Shown here: positions 25,630 to 38,436 of the stretch, in pieces
How the letters are laid out: the number at the start of each line of letters is the position of its first letter
How positions within the stretch are numbered: position 1 is the first letter of the stretch
DNA from: Siphonodentalium dalli
Lineage: Eukaryota; Mollusca; Scaphopoda; Gadilida; Siphonodentaliidae
Reading direction: 5' to 3'
Length of the DNA: 64,000 nucleotides
Assembly (NCBI GenBank): GCA_032622095.1
Contig: CP136064.1
Span: 247,599,827 to 247,663,826 of the forward strand
Translations under genes and position numbers: made by a program
Notes under the pieces: generated by a model
Database searches by the model: none
What the model was told of the DNA's origin: nothing
What the model saw: only the letters and a program-made list of their open reading frames with translations

Positions 25630-28070
25630 TAGGTACAAAGCGGCGCGGTCTATATTTCTTGTACAGATACCCAAGGGGGTTATGACATATTTATAAAACG
25701 GTTCACACCCCAAGGCAAACACAATTGAGCCACATTATATTCGACGATTACCTATCAATTACCATTCAATTAAAAGTTAATTGAATGGATTGTGGTGTTA
25801 CATATTCCTGCTGAATAATTAGTCAAATGTTCGTTGACAATCGGCTCACTTGGGTCTGCATTATATATCAGCATTGATAAATCATTTCGTGTCCGAATTT
25901 GAGAACGTTTTATACTGATAACGTGTTTCTTGATAAAACAGATTCTTCGTTGTGACAATAAACTGTTTCGGCTGTTTAAGTTATTTTTCGCCTTGTTGTC
26001 ATAATGGAATAATCGTTCAGAACAAATCAAATCAAATCAAATCAAATCAAATTAGTTTATTCTCATTCATCATCATGATATGATATATAGAGATCACAAA
26101 TATACATGTAATACAATATACATAAAAGAGGTATGGCGTTGATACTAACAAATAAGTACATATCTTCTAACGTTTACATATCAGGAATATGGTCATATAG
26201 GGAAGGTTCGTGCTGTTTAAGTTACTCAAAAGAGGGGTTGGAATGGGTTGTGTTGTGTTGGGAGCGGTGAACTCGTCAAGTAGAAGTTCGTCTTATATAA
26301 TCGCTTAATTTATGTAGGACAGTCACTTTGTTGGAGTTTAATAGGAGAACAAAACGGTATGTACTAGGATTCTCGGTCTATGAAACTGGTATATTTCGTC
26401 TACGTAAGGAACTCCAGTAATTACATTCCATTAAGTGGTGATATTCGTCACCTAATGAATTAGTCCTACATAAGTTACAATATCTTTTATTCTTGTCAAT
26501 GTTAAGCCATGATCCTGTTTCTATTGGCAGGCGATGGTTTCTACAGCGATATCTCATTAAAGTAATCACATCGTTTCTTGTTAACTTATATAAGTAAGGT
26601 TCAGTACCAAATTGTTTTTTGTAAATTCTATAGGTCGAACATTTACCAAGTGAATTCACCTTTAATTTCCAATCGTAGATAAATTTTTCAGTTAAGGTTC
26701 GTTTGACTGATTCTTTAACATGCGCTGGTTCGAATTCTTCGGTGCCCTGTATAATCCAATAATAAGATAAACCCGTGATATTCAGTATAGCTTCTATATG
26801 ACTTAACCAGGGGTGACTCCATTCTTTTGAATACTTGCTAAGTAAATAGTAGTAAAGTGTTTGCGTTATCTTAGGTTTGTTCGAATTAATTAATTTTGCC
26901 CAGTAATAAACCATTCTGGTGTCGATTTCAATCTCCAGAGGAATAACACCTGTTTCACCGTATACCATGACGTCTGGAGTACTAGATTTGAGGTTAAAGA
27001 TATATTTTAAATACGTTAATTGCACTTTTTCAAGTTCACGTTTTTCACGATGTCCCCAAATTTCACAAGCGTACAAAAGAATTGGTTTAACAGTCTTTTC
27101 AAACAGGTCTATTTGTAAATTGACCGGTATGTTCATTTCTTTTGACTTATATATAAGTGCATACATAGCACGTTTGGCTTAGCTATTAACTCCTTTTTTC
27201 CAGGCGAGAAATTATTTGTGCTTTTTAGTTGAATCCCTAAATAATTAAAACTATACCTTCTCAATAGCTATCCCGTTTAATTGTAAATTTGATCTTGGTT
27301 TTTTACCAGCACCCAGTACCATGAATTTGTGACATTTACGTTTAACTTCCAGAACGAACAGTACTCCGAAAAATTAGTCAATGCTAATCGCATTTCCTTC
27401 ATAGTTTCAGTCATTATAACAGTATCATCGGCGTATAATAAGATCAATATTCTTAGTAGTTTGCCTATTTCTTTAAATAGGAGACACTGTGCCGTTAGTG
27501 TTCGGACTCCGAAGTGAAACTATTCCACATTAATTGCATGAAGTTTGTTTGATGAAATATCACCGGCATTCATAACAAAAGACGTAAGCAAACCTGTGTA
27601 TAGTGCCTGTATTTTCCGCGCACATGCATGTATATGAGAACAGTTTGTGAAATTTTCTCAATGTATCATTCTGAAGATCATTATGTGATTATTGTGGATT
27701 ATACATTCGAAACAGGTTTGGATCTCGTTCAGTTTACTTCCAATCGCCCGCCCCTCTCGATAGACAAAAACATATTCAACCAAACGTGTTGGGCCCCAAC
27801 CCATGCAGACCACCCCTATGTCCGCTAATAATGGAATGATCCGTGTTTTAACTTCCCAAGTGACTGGTGCGATCATTATCATGGCGCATTGTTATAATTT
27901 CACACCTACCGGTCCTGTCTTCTTTCAGCTTACTATCCAATTAATGTCAATTTATGTGTGATATTTAGCTCAAGTCTGTATTTTGGCCCCGTTGAAATAC
28001 AGATTCATACAAGAAATATTGTTCATGAATTGGAGCAATTTGATTGGCCGAGGGGTGTATACCGGTTTAT
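25630..28070. mobile_element. Composite insertion in intron 2 of copy C
   Basis: Compared with the same intron in A and B, about 2.4 kb is inserted between CACCCTGTTT and TTATAAATCAATATCTTCCG. It contains a LINE fragment (26022-27530). Both ends carry related inverted segments (an ATATTTCTTGTA motif and a CACCCC...GGC...CAAATTG/CAATTG motif), so an older element may have received the LINE. Exact termini were not resolved. Confidence 0.5.
26022..27530 (-). mobile_element. LINE fragment 1 with reverse transcriptase YADD box
   Basis: On the minus strand LLYADDTVIM reads at about 27446-27418, the catalytic core of a reverse transcriptase. Stops follow, then a 262-codon open frame (27166-26378) with ILLYACEIWGH and a terminal CNLCRTN...YHHLMEC zinc-knuckle-like motif typical of LINE C-termini. 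The 3' end is a TTTGA pentamer run (26022-26050). The 5' part (endonuclease and fingers) is missing, so the copy is 5'-truncated and dead. The LINE clade was not assigned. Confidence 0.8.
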
Positions 28071-29913
28071 AAATCAATATCTTCCGCAAAATGCTGGCGG
28101 ATGCAGTATTGTTCGATCATTATTATAATGTACATTTATGTGATACAGTAAATACGCAAAAAAACACTTTATTTATGTGCCTGAAACTTCGGAAAATTCA
28201 AGAAATCATATGGCAATCACGTTACATTGTTCCCTGGCCCGATTTGCGGTAATAAAGGGACAGTTTTTAACATACTGAATAAAACGAATCAGGTGAATTG
28301 AATCCGACTTGCTTCGCAATGTTCCAGACTTACCTTCCAACTTTGGTGACTATCATTTCCGTCCCAATCTTATCAAACGTCCTCCACATTCCAGCATTAT
28401 GTAGAGACACGGTTACTTCCCTCTGGTGGCTATGGATTGCACTAACATCAACGGGTCGTGTATGTTGGCATTCTGAAATAAGCAAAACAAGCATGAATGA
28501 TGTGAAAATCAACTGGGTAAATAATAAGTACAAAACCGCATGCTCCATTTTATCATTCGCTAAGCATGAATTAGAAAGGTACCCGATTAAGCGTCGACCA
28601 AAAAACAGCTCAGTTATGTGGGATTTGAAAATTTGGCCACACATTATTTCAGTATTTTATGAAGAAATCAAAATGACGACGTCTGAATTAATAGAATAAA
28701 CTAGAACAATAATCCAGCGCCACTTTATGTTTTATATATATTAATTTGGATAGAAGAGACTGGGTAAAACTTTCGGATTTAATTTTAGCAGACAATGAAT
28801 GCAAACTAATGGTACAACATACACAAAGAAGGTGGAAATCTTACCTATTCCTGCAGCTGAATCCTGTGGTAGAATCTCTTGTTTCTTGTACCGACAACCT
28901 TGCGGCTGGTATGTCTGTGGAGGTAAGATCGACGGGATGGCGGAGTCCCAGGTAGCGTAGACACTGTCAGAGAACATGGCTCAATTCCTGTAATGAAAAA
29001 GAAGGAACTATAAGTCAATGTAGCATAAATGATCACGATTATATAAATCATGATTCAGTGATACAAAAGTTACATGTACGTTCGAAAACGCGTCGCATGG
29101 TGGTGCGAAATTCTAGCCGCCGTATCAATGGGATGCTAGTTGTAGAATCTAAAAATAAAATCAATTCAACAAGAGCGATTGATGCTAAACTAACATGAAC
29201 CGCCATTAACTAACATGAACCGCCATTAACTAACATGAACCGCCATTCAGTATGACATTTAGTGGTACTTCAGATAAATATGGTCCTCGCTGGTAAAATA
29301 CATTGTTCCTTGAACTTAAGAGTATATTGGGACGTTTTAGACTAGGATTGCAGAGAATCGTGTTTCTTATCTTAAAACATGAAACCCTAAGATTCCAATA
29401 ATATATTGACCTTAACACAATCCACTACCGTAATATCTGGGAATCAAGGATCCAGAGTGATACTAATGCTGACAATTTATTCTAAAAGTTGCGTAGTATG
29501 CAGTTGATTTAAAGAGCGTTTTAATTGTTTACATTGTTCTCGTAATTCTCTTGGTAGATAGTGGATTGCATAAGTGCAATGTCGTATTAGTAAAATACTA
29601 ATACATGTACAATAATGGAGTGCTATGAGTTGGTGCAAACTAAGAACAACATGTCGTGGGACTGTCCCAATGGGACTAAGTCACTAAGGATACACCGCAG
29701 TGCAATTGGACTACATTAAGGTTATATCCATATTAATATATTTGTATGTCGATAAAACTAAAAACGACAAGGAATAAAAGCACGGACAAAGTTGTGGATG
29801 TTGCGAACAATTTCTATGTCGAAAAAGGGGGATAACTCCACTAAAAAAAAGTCCGATCGAGCAGATTCACATGGTACTAAATATCTGTGCCAACAAAATA
29901 CTGAAAATGTAGG

Positions 29914-31815
29914 GAGAGAGAGAGAGATGATGTTTATTCCTCCAACACATGAAGATAATATATACATGAGTGAGTTGCCCCGTCAATGACATGACCAGTG
30001 ATGTACAAACAATAATTATATACAGAAAGAGTGCACATGAATGTTATATGCTATTAATCATACATGGATGTGTCAATTAAGCACAAAATACATATAAATG
30101 TGAGGCAGTCCATGAAAAGAATTTCCTCGTCACATAATTGCGTCATAATTGGGTGACTGGTGCCACCGGCTGCATACGCGAGAAACGCTTCTGGTGTGAG
30201 ATTGTCTAGCAATGTGTATACTTGCACTCCGTGTTTGTTTATAATTTTGTACCAGAAGGCGTTTCTCAGTTCTTGAATGTGAGGGGAGAAGCAGTGAAGT
30301 AACATATGTGACATCAGGTATGAATACGAGGAGTGACAGTGTTTGCACACTGCAGCGTTGTCATATGTAGTTTTGGAAAGGATGTTTGCCATGCAAAGAG
30401 ATTTCGCCAATATTTTGGGTTTTTCTCTAGCGATCAACCAACCTCTCCATACTGAGTTTGGACAAGGCTTTACCGTGCGGAAAAAAGTCAGATGTGCATT
30501 CGTTAAGTTGGCAGCAGCTGTTGCGTTAGGGGTATTAATATTCAAGTTCAAGTTCACGAGCTCCTTCCAGTGGCTTTGCAATGGAAACATTCCGCTATTT
30601 ACAAAGGTAGTGAGATATTGGTATAGATTATACCTATGTAAAATTGGAAATATATCCCTTGCGAAGCCTATCAACGGCCGGTTAAACATGAGATGACCAT
30701 ACACATTGAACAGAAATATTGTTAGTGCTTCAGCATGACCGTTCGGCAAGTTTATGAGCGAACCCATGTATAACAATTTTCTCTTATCTATTTCAACTCG
30801 AAGAGGCGATAGTCCGAGGAGTGATAGGGATAGCTCGGTACTCGTTCTCTTTGGTAGGCCCTGAATAATTTTGACACACATACGATATGACCGTTCGAGA
30901 AGTAGGTAGTGTGCTTCGCTGAGACCGTACCACATTTCACAGCCATACAATGCCTTCGGTATAACAACAAGTTTAAATAAAGTAATAACAGTTGAAGGTG
31001 TGAGGTACTTGGTAACTGGTGACCTGCAAGCAGCGAAAAATGTTCGCCTCATCATTTCGCATGCCCTGTCAATATTCTTTGAGCGATTTGAACGATTATT
31101 TTGGGGAATGCCCAAATGAATAACGGTTTCAGCCTCCTTTAAAGGGTGTGGTCCCAAAAACCATTTTGACACATCAGTTTTTACATTAGAGGTTTTGCCT
31201 GTATTGCTGTCACAAAAGACGACTATTTCACTCTTGACAATCGAATAATCAAATTTCCACAGTTTGCTATATTTGTAACAAGTTTCCAACAGTCTTTTCA
31301 ACCCACCTTCAGAATACGACAGGATGCATACATCATCTGCAGTTGTTGGGCATGAACATGAAAATGTTGTCTATATGAAGCCCTTCTGGTGAGTTGGCAA
31401 GTTCGTTCAGAAGGTCATCGATAAAGACGAGATATAGGAACGGTGATAGCACCTCCCCTTGGCGAGTGCCTTGTTCAATATTAAATATATTAGACAGATG
31501 TCCTTGATATCTCACCATGCTTTTGATATCTGTGTACATAGCTGCAACAACTCTAAGCATACGCCCATCTAAGCCTTTCTGCATTAATTTATATAGCAGG
31601 CCTTGGTGCCATACCCTATCAAATGCCTTTTGTGAGTCTAAGAATGCGGCGTATACTTTAGAGCTGTTGCTGTGTGCATACTGTACACTTTCTTGGAGGA
31701 TGAAAGATGTGACCGTACAACCAACCCCTTTCTGGAAACCAAATTGAAGGCGATTGGGGAAGCCAGCAAACTTATCAGAACAAAGTAGTCTTTCGAGAAG
31801 AATCATTTCAAATAG
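29914..31815 (-). mobile_element. LINE fragment 2 with reverse transcriptase, frameshifted at the catalytic box
   Basis: The minus-strand frame 31806-31333 encodes reverse transcriptase palm sequence (GFQKGVGC, AFLDSQKAFDRVWH, GTRQGEVLSPFLY, VFIDDLL). It shifts frame just before the catalytic box, which then reads TADDVCIL. The second frame runs to 30054 with ALYGCEMWYG and a C-terminal CKHCHSS...SHMLLHC motif. The 3' end is the GA-rich run near 29914. Flanks AAATGTAG and CTCGACAAAC are contiguous in unit A near 10290-10310 (short ATATACAAG between them), giving the empty site. 5'-truncated, inactive. It differs in sequence from LINE fragment 1. Confidence 0.82.
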
Positions 31816-32215
31816 CTCGACAAACTTGCGTCCACTGATGGACGGACAGACGGAGGTATAATAATATGGTCATCGCTGACACACGTATTATAAAGAACTG
31901 ACCGCATTTCCCTGAATTTAAAGTAAATTGGAACGTTTTAGAAAATTGGAAGGTTTAGACTAGATTTGCATAGAATCTTGTTTTTGTTTAAACACGAAGA
32001 ATTCTCGTTCATGTAGAAACAATACGTATTTGTTATATGGACTGAACACTACACCAACAAGCTGAGAATAAAGTATTAAAATAGTAATAAAAAGTACTAT
32101 ATGCTACTCACAATTTAACTGTAGCCGAGTCGTTGTGTAAAAAGAGATGAACTGGTTATGATGCGGTATGTTTGGATTATGATTTATTCTGACGATAGGT
32201 TTCAGTATATATACA

Positions 32216-32223
32216 GATACAGG
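32216..32223 (-). promoter_or_regulatory. TATA box of copy C
   Basis: TATATATA sits in the conserved context, about 105 nt upstream of the leader-exon donor (32112). The head-to-head partner region of D begins about 175 bp further out. Confidence 0.42.
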
Positions 32224-32394
32224 GATACTCATTGTCACATCTCACTCCATGTGGTATTAATTTTATAGATGCTCGACTAGTTTTCGGAGTTGTTTTCAGA
32301 ACGATACTAGTGTGATTAGTTATCAAAACAGCAATCAACAGTTGGGATTCTTATACAAACAACTACTCATCGAGATCCTGTTTTTACACACCCT

Positions 32395-33550
32395 AAGATT
32401 ATCAGTTTTCATAAGAATCAACCGTTGATTGCTGTTTTCATAACCTATCACACCAGTATGAGGTTATTCGTAAAACAAATACCACGGAATTAAGAAATGA
32501 CAATGAGTATTCCTACACAGGGAACTTCATACAAAAAAATCCACATCATAACCAGATCAGCAAGTTTCAAGAAAGAAAGATGCACATAAATTCACGATCA
32601 ACCAGGTTAAATTGTGAGAACTTTAAATCACTTTTACTTTTGTGCTATATATTTCACCTTAGCAGTAATAATTGTTCGGGGAATACAAAATCTTCATTTC
32701 GACCATATAAGACAATATATTAACACCACATTGTCCAGACTTCTCCTTTTCAAAAATAAAATGATACATACCAATTCTCAAAACTTTCATGCGCTCTCAG
32801 TTAATTCATCCAAATGATTTATTGATTTATTGTTAAATGGGGACTGTACACTAAATCCGGCCATTTGTGGGACTCAAAAATTAAATGGGCCTTTAAATCT
32901 CCTGTATCTCATGTCGCGGCGCTATCAGCTTTACATTGGAGGTGGTGGAAAAACGTGCAAGATGAACTATAGACAGGTCAGGGTGAACCACCGATCCAGC
33001 TGTAATAGCCAGATTGGATCACTGTTGTAAGAGAGGAAACTCTAAATTTCTTGAACATTAAACTTTTGTTTATTTTGTGCAATTTTTATATTGAATATTC
33101 TCTGTAAATAATTATTCCGTGTCTTTCATTAGTTTCAAAATAAATCATAATTAATTGTTTTCAAAGTATTGGTTGAAAGATCATTATAGCATAATTTAGA
33201 GTGACTCCTTTTATCCCAGATGCATGCTGGCTGTGAAAGATGTGTATGCTGGCTATTACAGATCAATCGGTGGTTCAACCAGGCCTGATGAATGTGTCTA
33301 TCACGAAGCCTTGCCCTCCGGAATAAGAACTAGTTACGCTATTGTCGAACTGCTTATGACAACTAGAGCCTAGATCTGTGATGAACATAACCCATTGAAC
33401 TGACTAGTCCACCTCCCCATATAAATGAGCCGTTTGTTAGAAGATTCATTATGATGGTGTCCGAACACAGACTAATGGGACATAAAATAAATTCGAAGTG
33501 AAAATCTTTATTTACATAAGTTTGATACATGTATATGTTTTCTTAAGTGT
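32395..33550 (+). repeat. Diverged upstream module of copy D, inverted relative to C
   Basis: 32395-32620 resembles the reverse complement of the C promoter region: AACCGTTGATTGCTGTTTTC, GACAATGAGTATTCC and GGTTAAATTGTGAGA all have counterparts. No TATATATA remains. 32620-33550 holds no recognisable exon 1. Divergence is clearly higher than among modules A, B, C and F. Confidence 0.5.
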
Positions 33551-33755
33551 AGACCGTCGAACGACACATCGACGATTGGCCAATGTTGCTGCCGACCACA
33601 GCCATCAGCGGGAAGTAACTCTGTCACAAAAACGATCCGGCCATTTTACTGCCGACCACAGCCAGTAGAAGGAAGTAACTATGTCTATACATAGACTGTG
33701 GAGAAAGTTTAATCAGATTGGGACGGACATGTTAGTCACCAAAGCTGTGAGTTAA

Positions 33756-34213
33756 AGGTACTCAATCCGATAAAACTCCTCTCAATTACTATTTCAATGG
33801 CTTCGGGGGTCAAAAATATTTGATTCGAGTCGAGGAAGTCACCCATCAAAGCTCAGATTTTGTTAGATATCGGTTTTAGAAATCTATTATTTTTCATTAT
33901 CGGGAATACTTTCTGGCCCAGAACACAGTCAAAATTGCGTTAATATTACCACTTGATTTTAGAGTTATCCATCCTTGTCTGTTTGAATAGTGTTTTGGTG
34001 TACACATCTCGAGCAGATTACGACATCTCGAGAAAATAACAAATTTCAAAATTCAATATCTAATAACTCTGAGCTTTGTTTGATGGGTTCCTCGACTCGA
34101 ATCAAATATTTTTTACCCCCAAAGCCAAAGAAATAGTAATATAGGACCCTCTGATCGGATTGTTGTTGTTGGAATCTGTTGAGATGGGGACCCTCTGATC
34201 GGATTGAGTACCT
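33756..34213. mobile_element. TTAA-target MITE with AGGTACTCAATCCGAT ends
   Basis: TTAA flanks both sides (33752-33755, 34214-34217). The ends are AGGTACTCAATCCGAT and ATCGGATTGAGTACCT. It sits a few bases after the former donor of D exon 2 (GTGAGTTAA). Inside, 33800-33900 and 34060-34140 are themselves inverted copies, making a foldback structure. The AGGTAC start links it to the AGGTACGG MITEs. Confidence 0.78.
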
Positions 34214-34370
34214 TTAAGTAGTCACCCTTACAAAAACTTAGGATTCAATTCGCCGGTAAACAAAACTGTGTATTCATCAAAACAAACCCTGACGAGATGG
34301 CATGGCCACGTAGTTTATTTTATTCGTCACAGATGATATAGATAAAATGCAGAAATAAAGTGTATCTTCC

Positions 34371-34810
34371 CAGGGACGTGGCTAGAGTGTCTGCGTTGGG
34401 TGGGGGAGGGTGTCCCCTTTGAAATTTACAACTGCACCCCGTCCATTGAACCAAACCTAACTCCCACGCTCGCTGAATTTCATCTGCACCCATCCCTTGG
34501 GTTGGAACTTTCCAACTGGTACGTCTAACTTTCCAGATGTTGGAAATTTCGAACCTGAGACACCCTAAGGTTGGACATCTTCCAACTGATGGCAATTTCA
34601 GACCAAAATTAGAAAAATATGCTACTGTTGGTCTAAAAAGCAACATATTCCCCACAGATTGTAAATTGGAACAATGAGAACAATTCCAACCTCTATGTGG
34701 TGTATAATTGCCAACTAATGCTCTTTCAGGCATGACATTTCCAACTGTTGAACAAATTGACCAAACGGGGGGGGGGTAGACACAGCAACCCCGTATCACC
34801 TACGTCCCTG
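34371..34810. mobile_element. hAT-like MITE
   Basis: The ends are CAGGGACGT and ACGTCCCTG, typical of animal hAT MITEs. The 8-bp flanks TATCTTCC and TTTCCCTT are only partly alike, so the target duplication has decayed or is misplaced. Runs of GGGGG lie near the right end. An open frame of 159 codons across it shows no domain. Confidence 0.55.
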
Positions 34811-35129
34811 TTTCCCTTATAAGTCCACGATCATGAATTTGAAATTTTAGTAATGATCGAGAGTTGTTCATATCGTATCTGATAGTCAGATATGAATCTA
34901 TTTGAACATCGTTAGAATGCATAAATATCGATGTACATATAACTTTGCAGCACCGGTCACGCAATTCTCAGATGCATTCGCGTGTATCATGTGGAATTTC
35001 TGTCAATTATTTCATGTCGATCAATGTGTCAATTATCGGCAGTTTCACATACGATAAAGACCGTTTAGATATTCTGTCGCATTAATCATCCCATGACGAG
35101 CTTCCTGAATTTTTATTGAAAACACTGTG

Positions 35130-35286
35130 CCAATGCGTTCTCTTATATGTGCGACTCTCACATATTGAGCATCGCTATATAAGAGAATACATTGGCTTAA
35201 CAATATTTACGTTGACCTTGTAAGCCAGTGTATTCTCTTTTATATGCGAGGATCACAATGGTAGATTCTGATATATAATGTACTGG
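35130..35286. repeat. Degenerate double-hairpin element in copy D
   Basis: Two imperfect palindromes (35130-35195, 35225-35286) begin with CCAATGCGTTCTCTTATAT and CCAGTGTATTCTCTTTTATA. They are the aged relatives of the sharp hairpins in B, E and F. The outer TGTGCC...GGCACA match brackets the pair. Confidence 0.6.
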
Positions 35287-35512
35287 CACATGATCTGTAA
35301 TTCTGCACCAGCACAGCCCCACAATGAAAGGGTTTAATCGTCTAGTTGGTACCGATGACTCGCTACCTATTCGCAATTAATATTTTAATGTGATTATTTC
35401 TTTTTCAGACGGATGTTCCCTTCACTGACGTGTACACTCGATTAAATGCTTCCACCCCACGACGCAATACACCCTCTCCATCAACGTGGTGTCCGTGGAT
35501 GACTGCCGGTAC

Positions 35513-37080
35513 TAGAAAAACCATAGTCAGAAATGATTACGCGCTCAAGATCATATATTATATACCCATGATTGTAATAATATAATTTTTATCATTTCTG
35601 TTATTTGTAATTGGCATAGCTTATCACAAACCAAAAATCAACATTATTGACATAATGTAACGCCAATAAACGAAATTGAAATTATCAACTACACCTTTTA
35701 CCGGACTCGGCCTCGGGGTCGCACTACAGCTCGGGGTCGCACTACAACTTTTAATGTGTCCCAATAATTAACATTCTATAAATAGAACCCACATGCGCTA
35801 TGGCAGCGCCCAGGAGAAACTACGAAGTTAACACTATAGGAACCAGGAAGCTAAATGTGTTCCAGAGTCGAGGAGCGTGTGCTAAAGGTGAAGGTTACTG
35901 GAGAATGACATTCAACTGATACATGTGACACGTTATTAAAGGATGACATCGTATTTATTTTATTTGTACATATCTAAATAATTTAAACTGGTGAATTAAT
36001 GGGGGATGGATTTTTGTGAGTGGGAAATTTATTTAACTAGCTGCTGTAGTTCTGGGGTTTTTTTCCAGATCAAATTTGGCTGTGGGATAGCCCTGTCGTA
36101 CACTTGGGGATTTATTTAAAAAGGTAAACACAGTGTCGCCTGTGGGAAACCATTTAGTTCAGTGATTCCTGTACACATTATCTTTTCAGTATATAGAGTT
36201 ACTTCTCTTTCATCAGATACAGATACTTCATTGTTTGGTCATTCACGCCCATGGGACTTTTATAAATAGAAAATTGTTTTTCCGGTTTATTTATTTAAAA
36301 GTCAAACCGGTCACCGGTAAAAGGTGTAGTTGGGAATTTCAATTTCGTTTATTGTCCTTTACATTATTATGTCAATACTGTTGATTTTTGGTTTGTGACA
36401 AGCTATGTCAATTACCAATAAAAGAAATTTAAAAGATAATTTGTAAGTCTTATATTTCAACTTTTATATATATGTTTCGTTCTGCAGCCCACTGATGGTT
36501 GTGGTCGGAGACGGCCGAGTCGGCCGCCGGTTCGTTAATTAGGTGCTGGTTGTTATTGTTATTTTAACGGAATTCTGATTTGGTCATTCGCGAAACCAAT
36601 TTATTTTATATTCTATAATTAAAAGCATGGGTATATTATATATGATCTTGTTTATGGATATTGTAGGAAGTCTAATCTGACCGTGTTAAATTGAGCTATA
36701 GCGATGGGATTTCTCGCAGGACAACACATTTCGGGTTTTCGTGGGGTGTGTATCCGCTGGATGTCTCATAGTTGCAGTATGTAACAATTATGACCGAATT
36801 AATTGCTTTCGATGTTTAGGTATGAACAATGGCTGGACCATGCACTCTTGACGGGAACACAATACCTCCGATTTTTTATCCGCATTTAGAAACTTTCTGG
36901 TGTGGTGAATGAGAAACCTGCAGTAATAAGCCGTAGTTGTTTGTAATAATTCGAAGGATTAATTGTTTTAACGGAATTCTGAGGTGGTGAATTCATGTAA
37001 CCAATATATTTTATATTATAATTTATATTTATGGCTAATAATATGATCTTGAGGGCGTTACCAATTCTGATTATGGTTTT
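35513..37080. repeat. Inverted and direct copies of the intron-3 dispersed repeat in copy D
   Basis: One copy (35513-about 35790) is in reverse orientation; another (about 36290-36660) is direct, and a fragment follows (about 36990-37080). All share GGTAAAAGGTGTAGTTGGGA or ATGGGTATATNATATATGATCTTG-like sequence with intron 3 of A and F. The first copy cuts D exon 3 immediately after CGGTAC. Confidence 0.5.
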
Positions 37081-37111
37081 ATTGTGTATATATGGGCTTC
37101 AATAATAATCT

Positions 37112-37345
37112 TGATCACTGAGTCGCTACCAAATTGGATCCACCAGCACAGTTCCGCGCATTCAGTGCTACAGGTCAATGTCTGGAGTAGCATCCAATAT
37201 ATGTAACTTTTGAATATTCATGAATGTTCAAAACTCCATATATGGAATGTATTTTTTCTTTCTCAAGAACTTTGACCTGCAGCGCTTAAACCATGGACTG
37301 AGGGCTGGATGGATCCAATATGGTAGCGACTTAGTGATCTGGCTT
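37112..37345. mobile_element. Small MITE-like inverted repeat in copy D
   Basis: The left arm GATCACTGAGTCGCTACCAA pairs with the right arm TGGTAGCGACTTAGTGATC, and the match extends about 70 bp inward with mismatches. The spacer is short, so this is a foldback of about 230 bp. No coding content. Confidence 0.55.
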
Positions 37346-37394
37346 ATGCTACTAATAATTTTACCAAACAAATTATTGGGAATAAGATTAACCC

Positions 37395-37700
37395 TTTCCA
37401 TACTAAATATTCATTGACGAGTAGTTATCCCTTGGGAAATGTTCAGGTAATAGGTCGTTTGTTGATTTGTTTTATCTGTCGTCTGCTTATATTTCCCAAC
37501 AACACATCGAGATTAATAATAGAACATTCCAAAGTATACTTTTATAACTGGTAGCAGAATCCATTTAGTATAGAACGAGTTAATTAGAAGTGGTGTCACA
37601 ACCTGTCATCTGCTTGCCAGTGTATGATCTGAATATACATACAGGCGAAGAAATTCATTCCATTGTATAACTGCATGGATCAAAGAATGCATTCACTTAA
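37395..37700 (+). repeat. Fragment of a T-box 3' flank inside intron 3 of copy D
   Basis: It matches E/F 3' flank in order: GACGAGTAGTT, GGGAAATGTTCAG, GTCGTCTGCTTATATTTC, then AATAGAACATTCC. This sequence normally follows exon 7, so its position before exon 4 implies a rearranged or compound pseudogene. Confidence 0.5.
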
Positions 37701-38436
37701 TAAAGGGTTTAATATGTTTGTCTTTACAAGTTATAGTGAACACGATGCAGAAATGCAATTCCGGTCTTCCCATCTTCATGGCAGACGACCGTTTCGGAAA
37801 TACACCAACCAAGACCTTCACCTTTGATGAAACCACTTTCATTCCTGTCACCGCATACCAGAGAGAAGGGGCACGTAAATGAATATTTCTCACAAGTTTC
37901 ATAATATTCAATGCATTGCTCTAGATTTTCGAAACAAATCATACTAAAATAATGAAGAATAAAGACATCACATTTGAGTTCTACTTTAGAGAAATAAAAC
38001 AAACTGCATTAATAATGTAATTACTAGAAAGAGCAAACAAATTTGACTTGGAGCGTGACATAAAATATCTAACCAGCGAATGGTTCGTGTACGTCTCGAG
38101 TGCACCTATCAGTTATCTTATGTAAACACTTATCATTTCATTGCATTTTGCTCGTACAACACATTCGTCATGACGCAATTCTAATTTCTTTCAGATCACC
38201 AAGCTGAAGATTGCCAATAACCCATTTGCAAAATGTTTTAGAGAGTATAATGACGAGATGTGAGTGTTTGCATCACGATATCTGTGTCTAGTCCATAACT
38301 ACTTTAATGGTTTGTATTCTGACTGAAGTTTAAATTGAACCCATTTATCGATGGCACGGAGATCAAGTTGGTATCGGGTCATCGGTTTTTATACAAATCG
38401 TTTGGATTCACCCACCTGTTACATTGATTCGATAAC

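Larger units (their letters stand above)
24541..28977 (-). pseudogene. T-box copy C, exons 5-7 deleted
   Basis: Exons present on the minus strand: 28977-28845, 28472-28334, 25535-25268 and 24681-24541, with lengths 133, 139, 268 and 141 as in A. All are open, with intact splice sites and T-box motifs (TEMIVTK, RRMFP, YVHPDSP, WMRKP, VTAYQ). Directly after the exon 4 donor the sequence becomes 3'-flank sequence, matching about 15060-14960 downstream of B, so intron 4 to the stop region is gone. If read through, the product ends after a short foreign tail and lacks NNPFAKGF, the basic patch and the acidic domain. Intron 2 carries a LINE-containing insertion (about 25630-28070). Confidence 0.8.
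28978..32395 (-). repeat. Upstream module of T-box unit C, interrupted by a LINE
   Basis: This is homologous to modules A, B and F. The leader exon ends at 32112. A 23-bp-like unit (AACTAACATGAACCGCCATT) is triplicated at about 29190-29252. An extra segment near 29612-29735 is absent from A. LINE fragment 2 lies at 29914-31815. The module ends at about 32395, where an inverted, diverged copy of the same sequence begins. Confidence 0.65.

Noticed and set aside
30343..30696. 117-codon plus-strand frame
   Set aside because: It is antisense to the LINE reverse transcriptase frame.
34320..34799. 159-codon open frame on the minus strand
   Set aside because: It lies almost wholly inside a hAT-like MITE, has no recognisable domain and no splice or promoter context.
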